Source: Pseudomonadota bacterium (GTDB taxonomy: Bacteria; Desulfobacterota; Desulfobulbia; Desulfobulbales; Desulfocapsaceae). Taken from it: 64,000 nt of DNA. The notes beneath the pieces are model-generated. The model was given only the letters and a program-made list of their open reading frames with translations. It was not told the origin of the DNA and ran no database searches. Below are positions 53,140 through 60,654 of this stretch, in pieces. Each line of letters starts with the position of its first letter. Position 1 is the first letter of the stretch. The stretch is taken from positions 1 through 64,000 of the forward strand of contig JAHJKP010000013.1 of the NCBI GenBank assembly GCA_018821985.1, given 5' to 3'. The position numbers and the translations under genes are program-made.

Positions 53140-54182
53140 TATTCATTCCAGGAGAAGAGTCTGGCGGCAATAGTGAGGCAGATAAGGGTGGTGGCTATGA
53201 GTACAAGGCATTCGCTCTGGACATCGGCTAGAGAGGCTCCGTCATTCATGATCTTGCGTGCCCCGGTCAACAGGTGGGTCAGGGGAAAGATTTTGGCGAT
53301 CCCTTGAATCCAGACGGGAGAGCCTTCGAGGGAAAACCAGACCTCTGAGAGAAACATCATGGGCCAGGAGATGAAGTTGAGGATACCACTGGTGAACTCT
53401 TCACTGGTGCCGCGGGCGGCAAGAACCAAGCCCATGGAGCAGAGACTGAGGCCACCGAGAAAAAAGATCAGGGCCAGGGCGCCATAGCTGCCGTGGACCT
53501 GGAAATGAAAGATCAGGTTGGAGCCGATCCAGACCACGACAATGGTGAACATGATGAGAAAAATGCGGGAGAGCATCTGGGCGCTCAGGTATTCCAGGGG
53601 GCTGAGAGGTGTGGCCTTGAGCCGTTTTAGAGCTCCATTTTTTCGATAGCGCACCACCACATAACCGACCCCCCAGAGGGCAGAAAACATCATGTTCATG
53701 CCCAGGATTCCGGGGAAGAGCCAGTCGATATAGCGGATCTGCACCCCCCTGACAATCTGTTTCTTGGCCAGTCCCTCACTGTTTTTTACCAGGGAGGCGA
53801 GGAATATCTGTTCCGTAATGTAGCCGTTGGGGGAAGAATCATTGATCCAGTAGTGGTGTTCCGTCGACTGGCTGTCGAGCAGCAGATCAATCTTGTGATG
53901 CTTTAGTTTCTGTTCGCCCTCTGCCTGACTGGGAAAATCAATGAACTGAAGATACTTACCTTGTTGAAAAACAAGGGGTACCGTGCTTTCCGTTCCCTGT
54001 ATTTGGGGCGTATTCGTAAAGAGGCCAACTTTGAACTGTTGATGCTCCTTGCCTCCAAAGATGAGGCCAAAGCCGACAATGATCAGGAAGGGAAAGGCAA
54101 AGTTCCAGCCAAATGCGGCCCGGTCTCGGAAAAATTCGTGATTTCTGGCCGTAAACATGGCCCACATGCGTTTAAAGTTCAT
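53139..54182 (-). CDS. ABC-2 type permease
   Basis: 347 residues from the ATG at 54182; longer frames start upstream without a ribosome site. An N-terminal helix (FGWNFAFPFLIIVGFGLIF, about 22-42) is followed by a periplasmic loop (about 43-160), then five helices in the C-terminal half (VVWIGSNLIFHFQ, LALIFFLGGLSLCSMGLVLA). RKNGALKRLKATPLSPLEYL is the ABC-2 signature region. It pairs with the ATPase encoded 83 bases upstream, forming an exporter of unknown substrate. Confidence 0.85.
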   Translation of the reverse strand: MNFKRMWAMFTARNHEFFRDRAAFGWNFAFPFLIIVGFGLIFGGKEHQQFKVGLFTNTPQIQGTESTVPLVFQQGKYLQFIDFPSQAEGEQKLKHHKIDLLLDSQSTEHHYWINDSSPNGYITEQIFLASLVKNSEGLAKKQIVRGVQIRYIDWLFPGILGMNMMFSALWGVGYVVVRYRKNGALKRLKATPLSPLEYLSAQMLSRIFLIMFTIVVVWIGSNLIFHFQVHGSYGALALIFFLGGLSLCSMGLVLAARGTSEEFTSGILNFISWPMMFLSEVWFSLEGSPVWIQGIAKIFPLTHLLTGARKIMNDGASLADVQSECLVLIATTLICLTIAARLFSWNE

Positions 54183-54265
54183 GGTGAAAATTTCATAATT
54201 ATTAGGTGTAACTGACCGTTTTATTAGATCTTTACATGTGCGATGAAGAACGAGACAGGTTGCTT

Positions 54266-55150
54266 TTAATCCCTCAGTCCTTTGCCGGTCAGGCATAAAA
54301 AAACATCTTCGAGATTGGATGAGTGGATAGCCATGTCGGTCAGGTCGATATCGAGCTGCAGTAATTTGTTCAGTCCTTCATGGATATGAGCGGTTTCTAG
54401 GACAATAGTCTTGTCTCGCCGCTTCCAGGTAAAGGGCAGGGTGGCCAGCTTCATTTTAAAAGCTGACTCGGGCAGGAGAATGGAGTTGCCCTGGCAATGG
54501 GTCTGAATCAGTCGGGTCGGGGTGTCCCAGGCAATGATGCTGCCCATATCCATGATCGCCACTTCGTCGCAGAGGTATTCCGCCTCTTCCATGGAGTGGG
54601 TGGTCATGATGATGGTCTTTCCTTCTTCTTTAATCTGGCGGACAATATCCCATAGATTCCGGCGTGATTGTGGATCAAGTCCGGTCGAAGGCTCATCGAG
54701 GAAGACCAGACGCGGCCTGTTGACAAGAGCTAAGGCCAGCATCAGTCGTTGCAGCTGGCCTCCGGAGAGTTGATCGTTCCGTCTCTTTAAAATGGGAGAG
54801 AGATCGCAGCGCTCGATCAGGATTTGCAGGTCTTCCGGCTCCTGATACAGTTTGTGAAACGAGAGCAGGGTTTCTGCCACCGTCAGAAAGTTGAGCAGCG
54901 AGGTGTGTTGGAACTGGATTCCGATCTCTTCACGGAATGACGCACTTCTGGGTTGCCCTTTGTAGAGGATTTCACCACTGCTGGGGGCGATAATATCCTC
55001 CACGATCTCCATGGTGGTGGTTTTGCCGGCGCCATTGGGGCCAAGCAGGCCAAAGCAGATACCCTCTTTGACGGTAAAGGAGGCATCTGCAACTGCTGTA
55101 TTCTCTCCAAAAACTTTTCTGAGATCTATGACTTCAATGATTGTCTTCAT
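54266..55150 (-). CDS. ABC exporter ATPase
   Basis: About 294 residues from the ATG at 55150. Walker A is GPNGAGKTTT, signature NDQLSGGQLQR, Walker B LVFLDEPSTGLDPQS and the switch His in IIMTTHSMEEAEYL. A C-terminal extension (about 215-294) is typical of DrrA/CcmA-like export ATPases. It serves the ABC-2 permease downstream. An upstream start at 55201 is possible but has no clear ribosome site. Confidence 0.9.
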   Translation of the reverse strand: MKTIIEVIDLRKVFGENTAVADASFTVKEGICFGLLGPNGAGKTTTMEIVEDIIAPSSGEILYKGQPRSASFREEIGIQFQHTSLLNFLTVAETLLSFHKLYQEPEDLQILIERCDLSPILKRRNDQLSGGQLQRLMLALALVNRPRLVFLDEPSTGLDPQSRRNLWDIVRQIKEEGKTIIMTTHSMEEAEYLCDEVAIMDMGSIIAWDTPTRLIQTHCQGNSILLPESAFKMKLATLPFTWKRRDKTIVLETAHIHEGLNKLLQLDIDLTDMAIHSSNLEDVFLCLTGKGLRD

Positions 55151-55335
55151 ATAAGTGTAACGTTTCTGGTTGATCGAAGGCTGTAATATACCATAATGCA
55201 ATGAGTTTATCTTTGGAATATTAATTCTCTATTCCTAAAATGCATCTCCTTCGGTTACCTGCGATAAAATTTGTCAGTAGGTCTTGAGCCTAAACGAACA
55301 CCCTGATTTTTCAAGGTGTCTTGTAATAATTAGCC

Positions 55336-55379
55336 TTGACTTGATAATCATTACTAGTTATATGTGATTATCATTACTG
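55336..55379 (+). promoter_or_regulatory. Promoter and Fur/PerR-type operators of perR
   Basis: TTGACT (55336-55341) and TATATG (55359-55364), 17 bases apart, make a good promoter. Two copies of GATwATCATTACT (from 55343 and from 55366) overlap the spacer and the region just past the -10 box. They resemble Fur/PerR boxes and sit where binding would block the polymerase, so self-control is likely. Confidence 0.7.
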
Positions 55380-55392
55380 ACAAGGAGGCGAT

Positions 55393-55785
55393 ATGCCAAT
55401 ACGAATGACCAGCCAGCGTCAAATAATTCTTAAGGAATTACAGAAAAGTAGGCAGCATATGACGGCTGATGAGCTGTACTGGATTGTAAAGGAAAAAATG
55501 CCAAGGATCAGTCTGGCAACGGTTTACAGGAATCTTGAGTTTCTCTCTGAGGCCGGGATGATTGCGAAGCTGGAGGTGGGTGGTCGTCAGAAGTGTTTTG
55601 ACAGTGATGTGCTTGGTCATGATCATGTCATTTGTGTGCAATGTCACAGAGTAGATAATGTGATTTTAAAGAGCGAAAAGGAAGATTATCCTTCACATGG
55701 GGTGATGGATGGGTATATTATAACAGGACGCAGGTTAGAATTTGTTGGACTGTGTCCCAAATGTCAGAAAAAAACAGAGCGATAG
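55393..55785 (+). CDS. perR: Fur-family peroxide-type repressor (PerR-like)
   Basis: 130 residues: winged helix (about 1-75, TSQRQIILKELQ, ISLATVYRNLEFLSEAG) and a dimerisation/metal domain. The structural zinc Cys pairs CVQC and CPKC are present, and the regulatory metal site includes HDHVIC. AAGGAGG lies upstream. Heading a cluster of peroxiredoxin, superoxide reductase and flavodiiron genes, and being short with both Cys pairs, it fits PerR better than Fur. Metal specificity is inferred. Confidence 0.87.
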   Translation: MPIRMTSQRQIILKELQKSRQHMTADELYWIVKEKMPRISLATVYRNLEFLSEAGMIAKLEVGGRQKCFDSDVLGHDHVICVQCHRVDNVILKSEKEDYPSHGVMDGYIITGRRLEFVGLCPKCQKKTER

Positions 55786-55799
55786 AAGGAGACGAGACG

Positions 55800-56039
55800 A
55801 TGGGATGTGGATGTGGATGTGCGAAAAAAGATCTCAGCGATGAGCAGAAAACGGTTTTACAGGCGATGGCTGATTGTGATGGACCTTGTGCTGCCAAGGA
55901 CGTTGCGGCAGCCACTGGTCTTGATGCCAAGATTGTCAGTTCCAAAATTACTGATCTCAAGAAAAAAGGCTATGTCGACAGTCCGGTGCGCTGCAAGTAT
56001 GGAATCACTGCAGAAGGCCGGGCGGCCATGAATGGTTGA
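55800..56039 (+). CDS. Small winged-helix protein with N-terminal Cys cluster
   Basis: 79 residues from the ATG at 55800 (AGGAG upstream), starting MGCGCGCAKKDLSDEQKTVL. Three Cys in CGCGC plus two more in ADCDGPCAAKD could bind a metal or iron-sulfur cluster. The rest is a winged-helix-like fold with DVAAATGLDAKIVSSKITDL and KGYVDSPVRCKYGITAEGRA. It starts 14 bases after perR, so they are co-transcribed. It may be a redox-responsive regulator. I know of no named family with certainty. Confidence 0.7.
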   Translation: MGCGCGCAKKDLSDEQKTVLQAMADCDGPCAAKDVAAATGLDAKIVSSKITDLKKKGYVDSPVRCKYGITAEGRAAMNG

Positions 56040-56061
56040 GCAGGATCTTGTTGAAATGTTC

Positions 56062-56088
56062 GGAGCACTGGCCTGAAGTGTTCTTTTT
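56062..56088 (+). terminator. Rho-independent terminator after the winged-helix gene
   Basis: GAGCACT (56063-56069) pairs with AGTGTTC (56077-56083), one wobble, followed by five T. It separates the regulator pair from the peroxiredoxin gene. Confidence 0.6.
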
Positions 56089-56130
56089 AATGATGATGAA
56101 TCAATTAACTGAAGAAGGAAAAAGAATAAA

Positions 56131-56727
56131 ATGAACCTGCTTGTAACTAACGAAGCTCCTGATTTTACAGCTATTGCAGTAATGCCTGATAACTCTTTTA
56201 ATGATGCGTTTACTCTTTCCGGTCTGCGCAATCAATATGTTGTCCTCTTTTTTTATCCCTTGGATTTTACCTTTGTCTGTCCTTCCGAGATCCTGGCCTT
56301 TAACAAGGCGCTTGAGCAGTTCAAAGAGCGGAACTGTCAGGTGGTTGGGGTCTCGATTGACTCTCACTTTACCCATCTTGCCTGGAAAAATACGGCGGTG
56401 AATAATGGTGGTATCGGCAATATTCAGTTCCCTCTCGTGGCTGATCTGGATAAGAGCATTTCTCAGAATTATGGGGTGTTACTGCCCATGGGGATTGCCC
56501 TGCGCGGTCTGTTTATTCTCGACAAGGAGGGTGTTGTCCGCAGCCAGGTGGTCAATGACCTGCCGCTGGGAAGGAGTGTTGACGAGGCCTTGCGTGTCCT
56601 TGATGCCTTACAGTTTACCGAGCAGTGTGGAGATGTGTGTCCGGCCAACTGGAAAAAGGGTGATGATGCTATGACCCCGACGGCTGAGGGTGTGGCTCGT
56701 TATCTTGCTGATCATGCCAATGATTGA
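56131..56727 (+). CDS. 2-Cys peroxiredoxin (AhpC/TSA family)
   Basis: A 198-residue thiol peroxidase that reduces peroxides. The peroxidatic Cys is in DFTFVCPSEI and the resolving Cys in GDVCPANWKKG near 170, the typical 2-Cys arrangement. GVSIDSHFTHLAWKNT and NYGVLLPMGIALRGLFILD match the Prx1/AhpC class. It is full length. Its electron donor is not encoded alongside; a rubredoxin or thioredoxin is possible. Confidence 0.95.
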   Translation: MNLLVTNEAPDFTAIAVMPDNSFNDAFTLSGLRNQYVVLFFYPLDFTFVCPSEILAFNKALEQFKERNCQVVGVSIDSHFTHLAWKNTAVNNGGIGNIQFPLVADLDKSISQNYGVLLPMGIALRGLFILDKEGVVRSQVVNDLPLGRSVDEALRVLDALQFTEQCGDVCPANWKKGDDAMTPTAEGVARYLADHAND

Positions 56728-56741
56728 TTCTGGCAGCTGTG

Positions 56742-56770
56742 GGCAGCACTGGTAATGACCAGGGGCTGCC
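56742..56770 (+). terminator. Strong stem-loop between peroxiredoxin and desulfoferrodoxin genes
   Basis: GGCAGC-a-CTGGT and ACCAG-gg-GCTGCC pair around AATG (56742-56770). A run of T follows about 12 bases later. It could end the first transcript partly or protect the mRNA 3' end. Confidence 0.6.
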
Positions 56771-56803
56771 TGATGAAAGAAACTTTTTTATGGAGATGTG
56801 ATT

Positions 56804-57178
56804 ATGGCTGATAAACTGGGTATCTACAAATGCAATATTTGCGGCAATGTTGTTGAAGTCCTTCATGCGGGAGGCGGAGATCTGAGTTGTTGTGGCGCCC
56901 CCATGGTCCTCCTGGCTGAAAACACAGTGGATGCGGCTAAAGAAAAACATGTGCCGGTGATTACCAAGGTGGAAGGCGGGTATAAAGTCAGTGTCGGCAG
57001 TGTTGCCCACCCTATGGAAGAAAAACATTATATTGAATGGATTGAGCTTATAGCCGGAGATTTCTGTTATCGTCAGTTTTTAAATCCCGGCGATGCCCCT
57101 GAGGCTTTTTTTGCCATAACCGCAGATAAGGTCGTGGCCCGTGAACATTGTAATGTGCACGGAGTCTGGAAGGCCTGA
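56804..57178 (+). CDS. dfx: Desulfoferrodoxin (superoxide reductase)
   Basis: 124 residues. The N-terminal desulforedoxin-like centre has four Cys (YKCNICGN and LSCCGAPM). The C-terminal superoxide reductase centre has His ligands in [18 protein letters not shown] and the Cys/His motif [10 protein letters not shown]. Both centres are complete, so this is the two-iron class. It reduces superoxide to peroxide without releasing oxygen. The ATG at 56804 has GGAG 8 bases upstream; a GTG at 56798 is less likely. Confidence 0.96.
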   Translation: MADKLGIYKCNICGNVVEVLHAGGGDLSCCGAPMVLLAENTVDAAKEKHVPVITKVEGGYKVSVGSVAHPMEEKHYIEWIELIAGDFCYRQFLNPGDAPEAFFAITADKVVAREHCNVHGVWKA

Positions 57179-57237
57179 TTTCTCGCTAACCATATTTAAT
57201 CGAACTAACCTTAATTACATGGAATAAGGAGTTTTTT

Positions 57238-57648
57238 ATGGCATCGCCGGAGGAAATGTATCAGTGCCAGACTGTTAATTGTGGGTATGTCTATGATCCG
57301 GACAGGGGTGATCGCAAGGGTAAGATTGCCAAAGGCACTCAGTTTAAGGACCTCCCTGATGACTGGCGTTGTCCGGTCTGCGGGGCAACGAAAAAGGCGT
57401 TCAGACCCCTGGCAGGACCGGGTTCTGTTCATGCGGAAAATGCAAAGGCTCAAGAGGCCTTCGAGCAATCTCCAGGGAGTAAGAGCAAGATGCAGAAATA
57501 TCGATGTAATATTTGTGGCTATGTGTATGATCCGGAAGTGGGTGAGCCCGCCGCCGGCATTGCTCCAGGAACATCTTACGAAGATCTTCCAGATTCCTAT
57601 GAATGTCCGGTCTGTGGGGCAGCAAAGGATGATTTTACCGCCATATAA
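57238..57648 (+). CDS. Tandem rubredoxin
   Basis: 136 residues with two rubredoxin domains. The first (about 5-60) has [14 protein letters not shown] and [13 protein letters not shown], with four residues between the first Cys pair instead of two. The second (about 85-136) is standard: [12 protein letters not shown] and [13 protein letters not shown]. The linker is a charged, Ala/Glu-rich stretch. Rubredoxins give electrons to flavodiiron proteins and superoxide reductases, both encoded next to it. A terminator follows at 57663. Confidence 0.95.
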   Translation: MASPEEMYQCQTVNCGYVYDPDRGDRKGKIAKGTQFKDLPDDWRCPVCGATKKAFRPLAGPGSVHAENAKAQEAFEQSPGSKSKMQKYRCNICGYVYDPEVGEPAAGIAPGTSYEDLPDSYECPVCGAAKDDFTAI

Positions 57649-57662
57649 ATGTTTGGCCAGGG

Positions 57663-57710
57663 GTTGCTCAAAGGAAAATGAAAACTCTTCTGAGCAACTT
57701 CTGTTTTTTT
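57663..57710 (+). terminator. Rho-independent terminator after the tandem rubredoxin gene
   Basis: GTTGCTCA (57663-57670) pairs perfectly with TGAGCAAC (57691-57698), and TTCTGTTTTTTT follows. It is a clear intrinsic terminator. Confidence 0.85.
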
Positions 57711-57757
57711 GTGATCGCCATTATTGGAGATTCTTGGTAACAAGGGGTTGAATTATT

Positions 57758-58108
57758 ATGCCAAAAAAGGTTTTGCTGGTCGCTTTTCAAGGGCAGCCCA
57801 TGTGTTTTATCCATGTTCTGCTTAATGGTTTGGAATTGCAGGCGCAAGGACATCTGTGCAAGATAATTATTGAAGGTGAGGCCACTCGCCTGATTCCCGA
57901 GATCAGCCAGGAAGGACATTTTTTGAACGTCTTATATCGTCAGATGCTGGAAAAGGGACTCCTTGAGGGAGTCTGTCGTGCCTGTTCCTTGAAGATGCAG
58001 GTGCTTGAAAATATTAAAACAGAAGGCCTTTCCCTTCTGGATGACATGTCAGGGCATCCGGGGATGGCGAAATATATTGAACAAGGGTTTGAAATTATAA
58101 ATTTTTGA
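57758..58108 (+). CDS. DsrE-family protein
   Basis: 116 residues: PKKVLLVAFQGQPMCFIHVL, GHLCKIIIEGEATRLIPEI and LEGVCRACSLKMQVLENIKT. The fold and the Cys in the VCRACS loop match small DsrE-like sulfur-relay or persulfide proteins, although the first strand lacks the usual nucleotide-like Gly loop. It is placed directly before the flavodiiron gene (15-base gap), so a redox role is plausible. Function unknown. Confidence 0.7.
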   Translation: MPKKVLLVAFQGQPMCFIHVLLNGLELQAQGHLCKIIIEGEATRLIPEISQEGHFLNVLYRQMLEKGLLEGVCRACSLKMQVLENIKTEGLSLLDDMSGHPGMAKYIEQGFEIINF

Positions 58109-58123
58109 CAGGAGGGCAGGACG

Positions 58124-59317
58124 TTGAATCCAATTAAGCTTGCAGAAAATATTTACTGGGTTGGGGCTGTTGACTGGGATGTCCGTGACTTTCACGGGTA
58201 TTCGACTAACAGGGGGACTACATACAATGCCTACCTGATCATGGATGAGAAGATTACTCTCATTGATACGGTCAAGAGTTCCATGAAGGCTGATCTCATC
58301 GCCCGTATCAGTGAGATTGTTGATCCGGAGAAGATTGACTATATCGTGGTCAACCATGTGGAGATGGATCATTCCGGTGCTCTTCCCGATATGATTGAGC
58401 TGATCAAGCCCGAGAAGATCATCTGCTCCACCATGGGTCAGAAGGCCCTGGTCCAGCATTTTCACCGGGAAGACTGGCCTTACGAGATTGCCACGCCGGG
58501 CAAGGATATCAGCCTGGGTGCTAAAACCCTGTCCTTCCTTGAGACCAGGATGCTTCACTGGCCTGATTCCATGTTCACCTATGTGAAAGAGGATAAGATC
58601 CTCTTTTCCAGTGATGCCTTCGGCATGCATCTGGGTACCAGTGAGCGTTTTGATGATCAGGTTGATCCGGCCATTCTTATGGAGGAATTGACCAAGTATT
58701 ATGCTAATATTTTGACCCTTTATTCACCTCTGGTGAAAAAACTGATCGCCAAGGTCAACGAAATCGGTCTTGAGATCAAGATGATCGCCCCTGATCATGG
58801 TGTCATCTGGCGGAGTAACCCCATGATGGCCATTGAGGCCTATGACCGCTGGAGCCGCAATGAGGGCAAGGGCAATGCCATGATCATCTATGACACCATG
58901 TGGCATTCCACCGAGAAGATGGCCAAAGAGGTGGCTAATGGCCTGCAGGATGAAGGGATCTCCGTGAAACTGTATAACCTGCGCTATAACCATCGCAGTG
59001 ATGTTATGAAGGAGGCACTTGATGCCAGTGCCATTATCCTTGGTTGTCCTACCCTGAATAATGGCCTGTTGCCGAGGATGGCTGGTTTTCTCATGTATAT
59101 GCGCGGCCTGCGGCCCACGAATAAGATTGGCGCCGCCTTTGGATCCTTCGGCTGGTCTGGTGAGTCGGTGAAACTGCTCAATGAGGCCATGACCGATATG
59201 AAGTTTGATCTGGTTGATGACGGCATCAAGGTGAAATATGTCCCGGAATCCGGTGATCTGGCGAACTGTGTTGAGCTGGGTCGTAAGGTCGGGCAGGCAT
59301 TGAAGGCAAAAAAATAA
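58124..59317 (+). CDS. fprA: Flavodiiron protein (rubredoxin:oxygen oxidoreductase type)
   Basis: A 397-residue A-type flavoprotein that reduces oxygen to water (or nitric oxide to nitrous oxide). The di-iron site is complete in the first part: His78, Glu80, Asp82 and His83 in NHVEMDHSG, and later His/Asp in MLHWPDSMFTY, SSDAFGMH and APDHGVIWR. The flavodoxin domain (about 255-395) has IYDTMWHSTEKMAKEV and GCPTLNNG. The start is TTG, with AGGAGGG 8 bases upstream. Its electron donor is probably the tandem rubredoxin. Confidence 0.95.
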   Translation: MNPIKLAENIYWVGAVDWDVRDFHGYSTNRGTTYNAYLIMDEKITLIDTVKSSMKADLIARISEIVDPEKIDYIVVNHVEMDHSGALPDMIELIKPEKIICSTMGQKALVQHFHREDWPYEIATPGKDISLGAKTLSFLETRMLHWPDSMFTYVKEDKILFSSDAFGMHLGTSERFDDQVDPAILMEELTKYYANILTLYSPLVKKLIAKVNEIGLEIKMIAPDHGVIWRSNPMMAIEAYDRWSRNEGKGNAMIIYDTMWHSTEKMAKEVANGLQDEGISVKLYNLRYNHRSDVMKEALDASAIILGCPTLNNGLLPRMAGFLMYMRGLRPTNKIGAAFGSFGWSGESVKLLNEAMTDMKFDLVDDGIKVKYVPESGDLANCVELGRKVGQALKAKK

Positions 59318-59331
59318 GGGCAGCCGTGCTG

Positions 59332-59387
59332 AAACCTGACCTGCAACGGCTCGATTGGACGAATGCAGATGAATGCAGGTCGGGTTT
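59332..59387 (+). terminator. Stem-loop after the flavodiiron gene
   Basis: AAACCTGACCTGCA (59332-59345) pairs with TGCAGGTCGGGTTT (59374-59387) with one wobble. The T-run is short. It lies just before the ribosome site of the next gene. Confidence 0.55.
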
Positions 59388-59419
59388 TATCCTGATGCAA
59401 TATCTTTCAAGGAGGGATT

Positions 59420-59743
59420 ATGAAAATACATATAGACAAGAATGTTGTTGAATTTCTACCGGAAAACGAACAGGAAACCGCATCCCTGGAGACCCTGTGG
59501 CGTGTTGTGGTCGATTGCGCCCATGAAAACAAGCGCCTGACCGCCATTGGCGAATATATCCCGGTGAAGCAGAATCTGGCCAGATTTGTGATTGAGGGAG
59601 TGCCAGGTGAAACGACCTATACCGAGGACAAGGTGGTCGAGGAGTGCACGGTGATCTGTACCACCTGCAATAAATACAAGCGGCTCAAAGGTGGAGATGC
59701 AGTGCCTGTATGCTGCGGACGCCCCATGGATATAGTTGACTGA
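59420..59743 (+). CDS. Small protein with C-terminal desulforedoxin-like Cys4 site
   Basis: 107 residues. The N-terminal part (1-75) has no known motif. The C-terminus has ICTTCNKYKRLKGGDAVPVC followed by a second adjacent Cys and GRPMDIVD. CxxC plus CC is the iron-binding pattern of desulforedoxin and of the first domain of desulfoferrodoxin. It has a good AGGAGG site. Placed after the flavodiiron gene, it is probably an electron carrier or sensor. I cannot name a family. Confidence 0.75.
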   Translation: MKIHIDKNVVEFLPENEQETASLETLWRVVVDCAHENKRLTAIGEYIPVKQNLARFVIEGVPGETTYTEDKVVEECTVICTTCNKYKRLKGGDAVPVCCGRPMDIVD

Positions 59744-59845
59744 ATGAGTGTCAGCAACTCTCAGCTCGTGGCTCAAAATGAAGCATGTTTGTCAAAGAGG
59801 CAGGCGAATGAGAGTTACGGGTTGAGGGGTGACGCCTGAAAAGTT

Positions 59846-60337
59846 ATGTACGCACCAGCCAAAGAAATAGTGCAGATTGTTGATCGGGACAACAGGGAGA
59901 TAGATGCACTGCCCCGTCATCTCATGCGCAGTCGGGGGCTGATCCATCGGGCGAGTTATATCCTGGTCTTCAATGATCAGGAGGAGATCTTTGTCCAGAA
60001 AAGAACTACCACCAAGGATATCTATCCCGGATACTGGGATGTGGCCGCTGGTGGTGTGGTGCTGGCTTCGGAGTCCTATGAGCAATCTGCCTCCCGGGAG
60101 CTGGCTGAAGAGCTCGGCATCTCCGGCATTCCCCTGACCCCGCTTTTTGATCATTATTTTGAAGATGCCACCAATCGGGTCTGGGGGCGTGTTTTTCGCT
60201 GTACCCATGAAGGCCCTTTCACCCTGCAACCGGAAGAGGTGGAATACGGGCGATTCATGCCAATCCCGCAGATCCTGCAATATAGCCGGCAAGAACCCTT
60301 CACCCCTGATGGTATTCTCATCCTGCAGCAAATTTAG
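59846..60337 (+). CDS. NUDIX hydrolase
   Basis: 163 residues with a complete Nudix box, GVVLASESYEQSASRELAEE followed by LGI. The start EIVQIVDRDNREIDALPRHL and IHRASYILVFNDQEEIFVQK resemble the YfcD/isopentenyl-diphosphate-isomerase-like branch. It cleaves nucleoside or other diphosphates, substrate unknown. Start ATG at 59846. No operon partner is obvious. Confidence 0.88.
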   Translation: MYAPAKEIVQIVDRDNREIDALPRHLMRSRGLIHRASYILVFNDQEEIFVQKRTTTKDIYPGYWDVAAGGVVLASESYEQSASRELAEELGISGIPLTPLFDHYFEDATNRVWGRVFRCTHEGPFTLQPEEVEYGRFMPIPQILQYSRQEPFTPDGILILQQI

Positions 60338-60654
60338 GAGTCGTTCCGAAATAACCTTCCCTTGGCAGCGGTAAACTGTCTCTCTGGCTGCAAATCACCA
60401 TTGCACAAAGGCTTGCGGGTGCTCGTAATTCATACCGGGAGCGTGCGGTACAAGAGTACCTTCATCCCCTGTGAGTTCTTATTTTTCCGTAATAATCTGG
60501 AGTTTGCACTCTTAAAATGGTATGGTTTCATCCTCCGGGTGAAAAAGCTGTTCAGGCTGCAGGCTTTTCCCTTGGATATAGAGGCGTTCTGCTTGGTCTT
60601 TTCCAGCGGGAAGCCTGAATGATTTACCAACTTAACGTTATTGTAAGGAATTGA
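60338..60654. other. Gene-free leader region before the helicase, with stem-loop
   Basis: A 317-base stretch. A long-range stem TTCAGGCT (60551-60558) / AGCCTGAA (60612-60619), with AGGCTTttCCC/GGGAAGCCT as an alternative pairing, ends about 35 bases before the helicase start. It could end the NUDIX transcript or be a 5' leader structure; cold-shock helicase mRNAs often have long leaders. The frame at 60362-60622 has no gene-like features. Confidence 0.45.

Noticed and set aside
60362-60622. 86-codon plus-strand frame before the helicase
   Set aside because: No start signal or protein pattern, and it contains the leader stem-loop.
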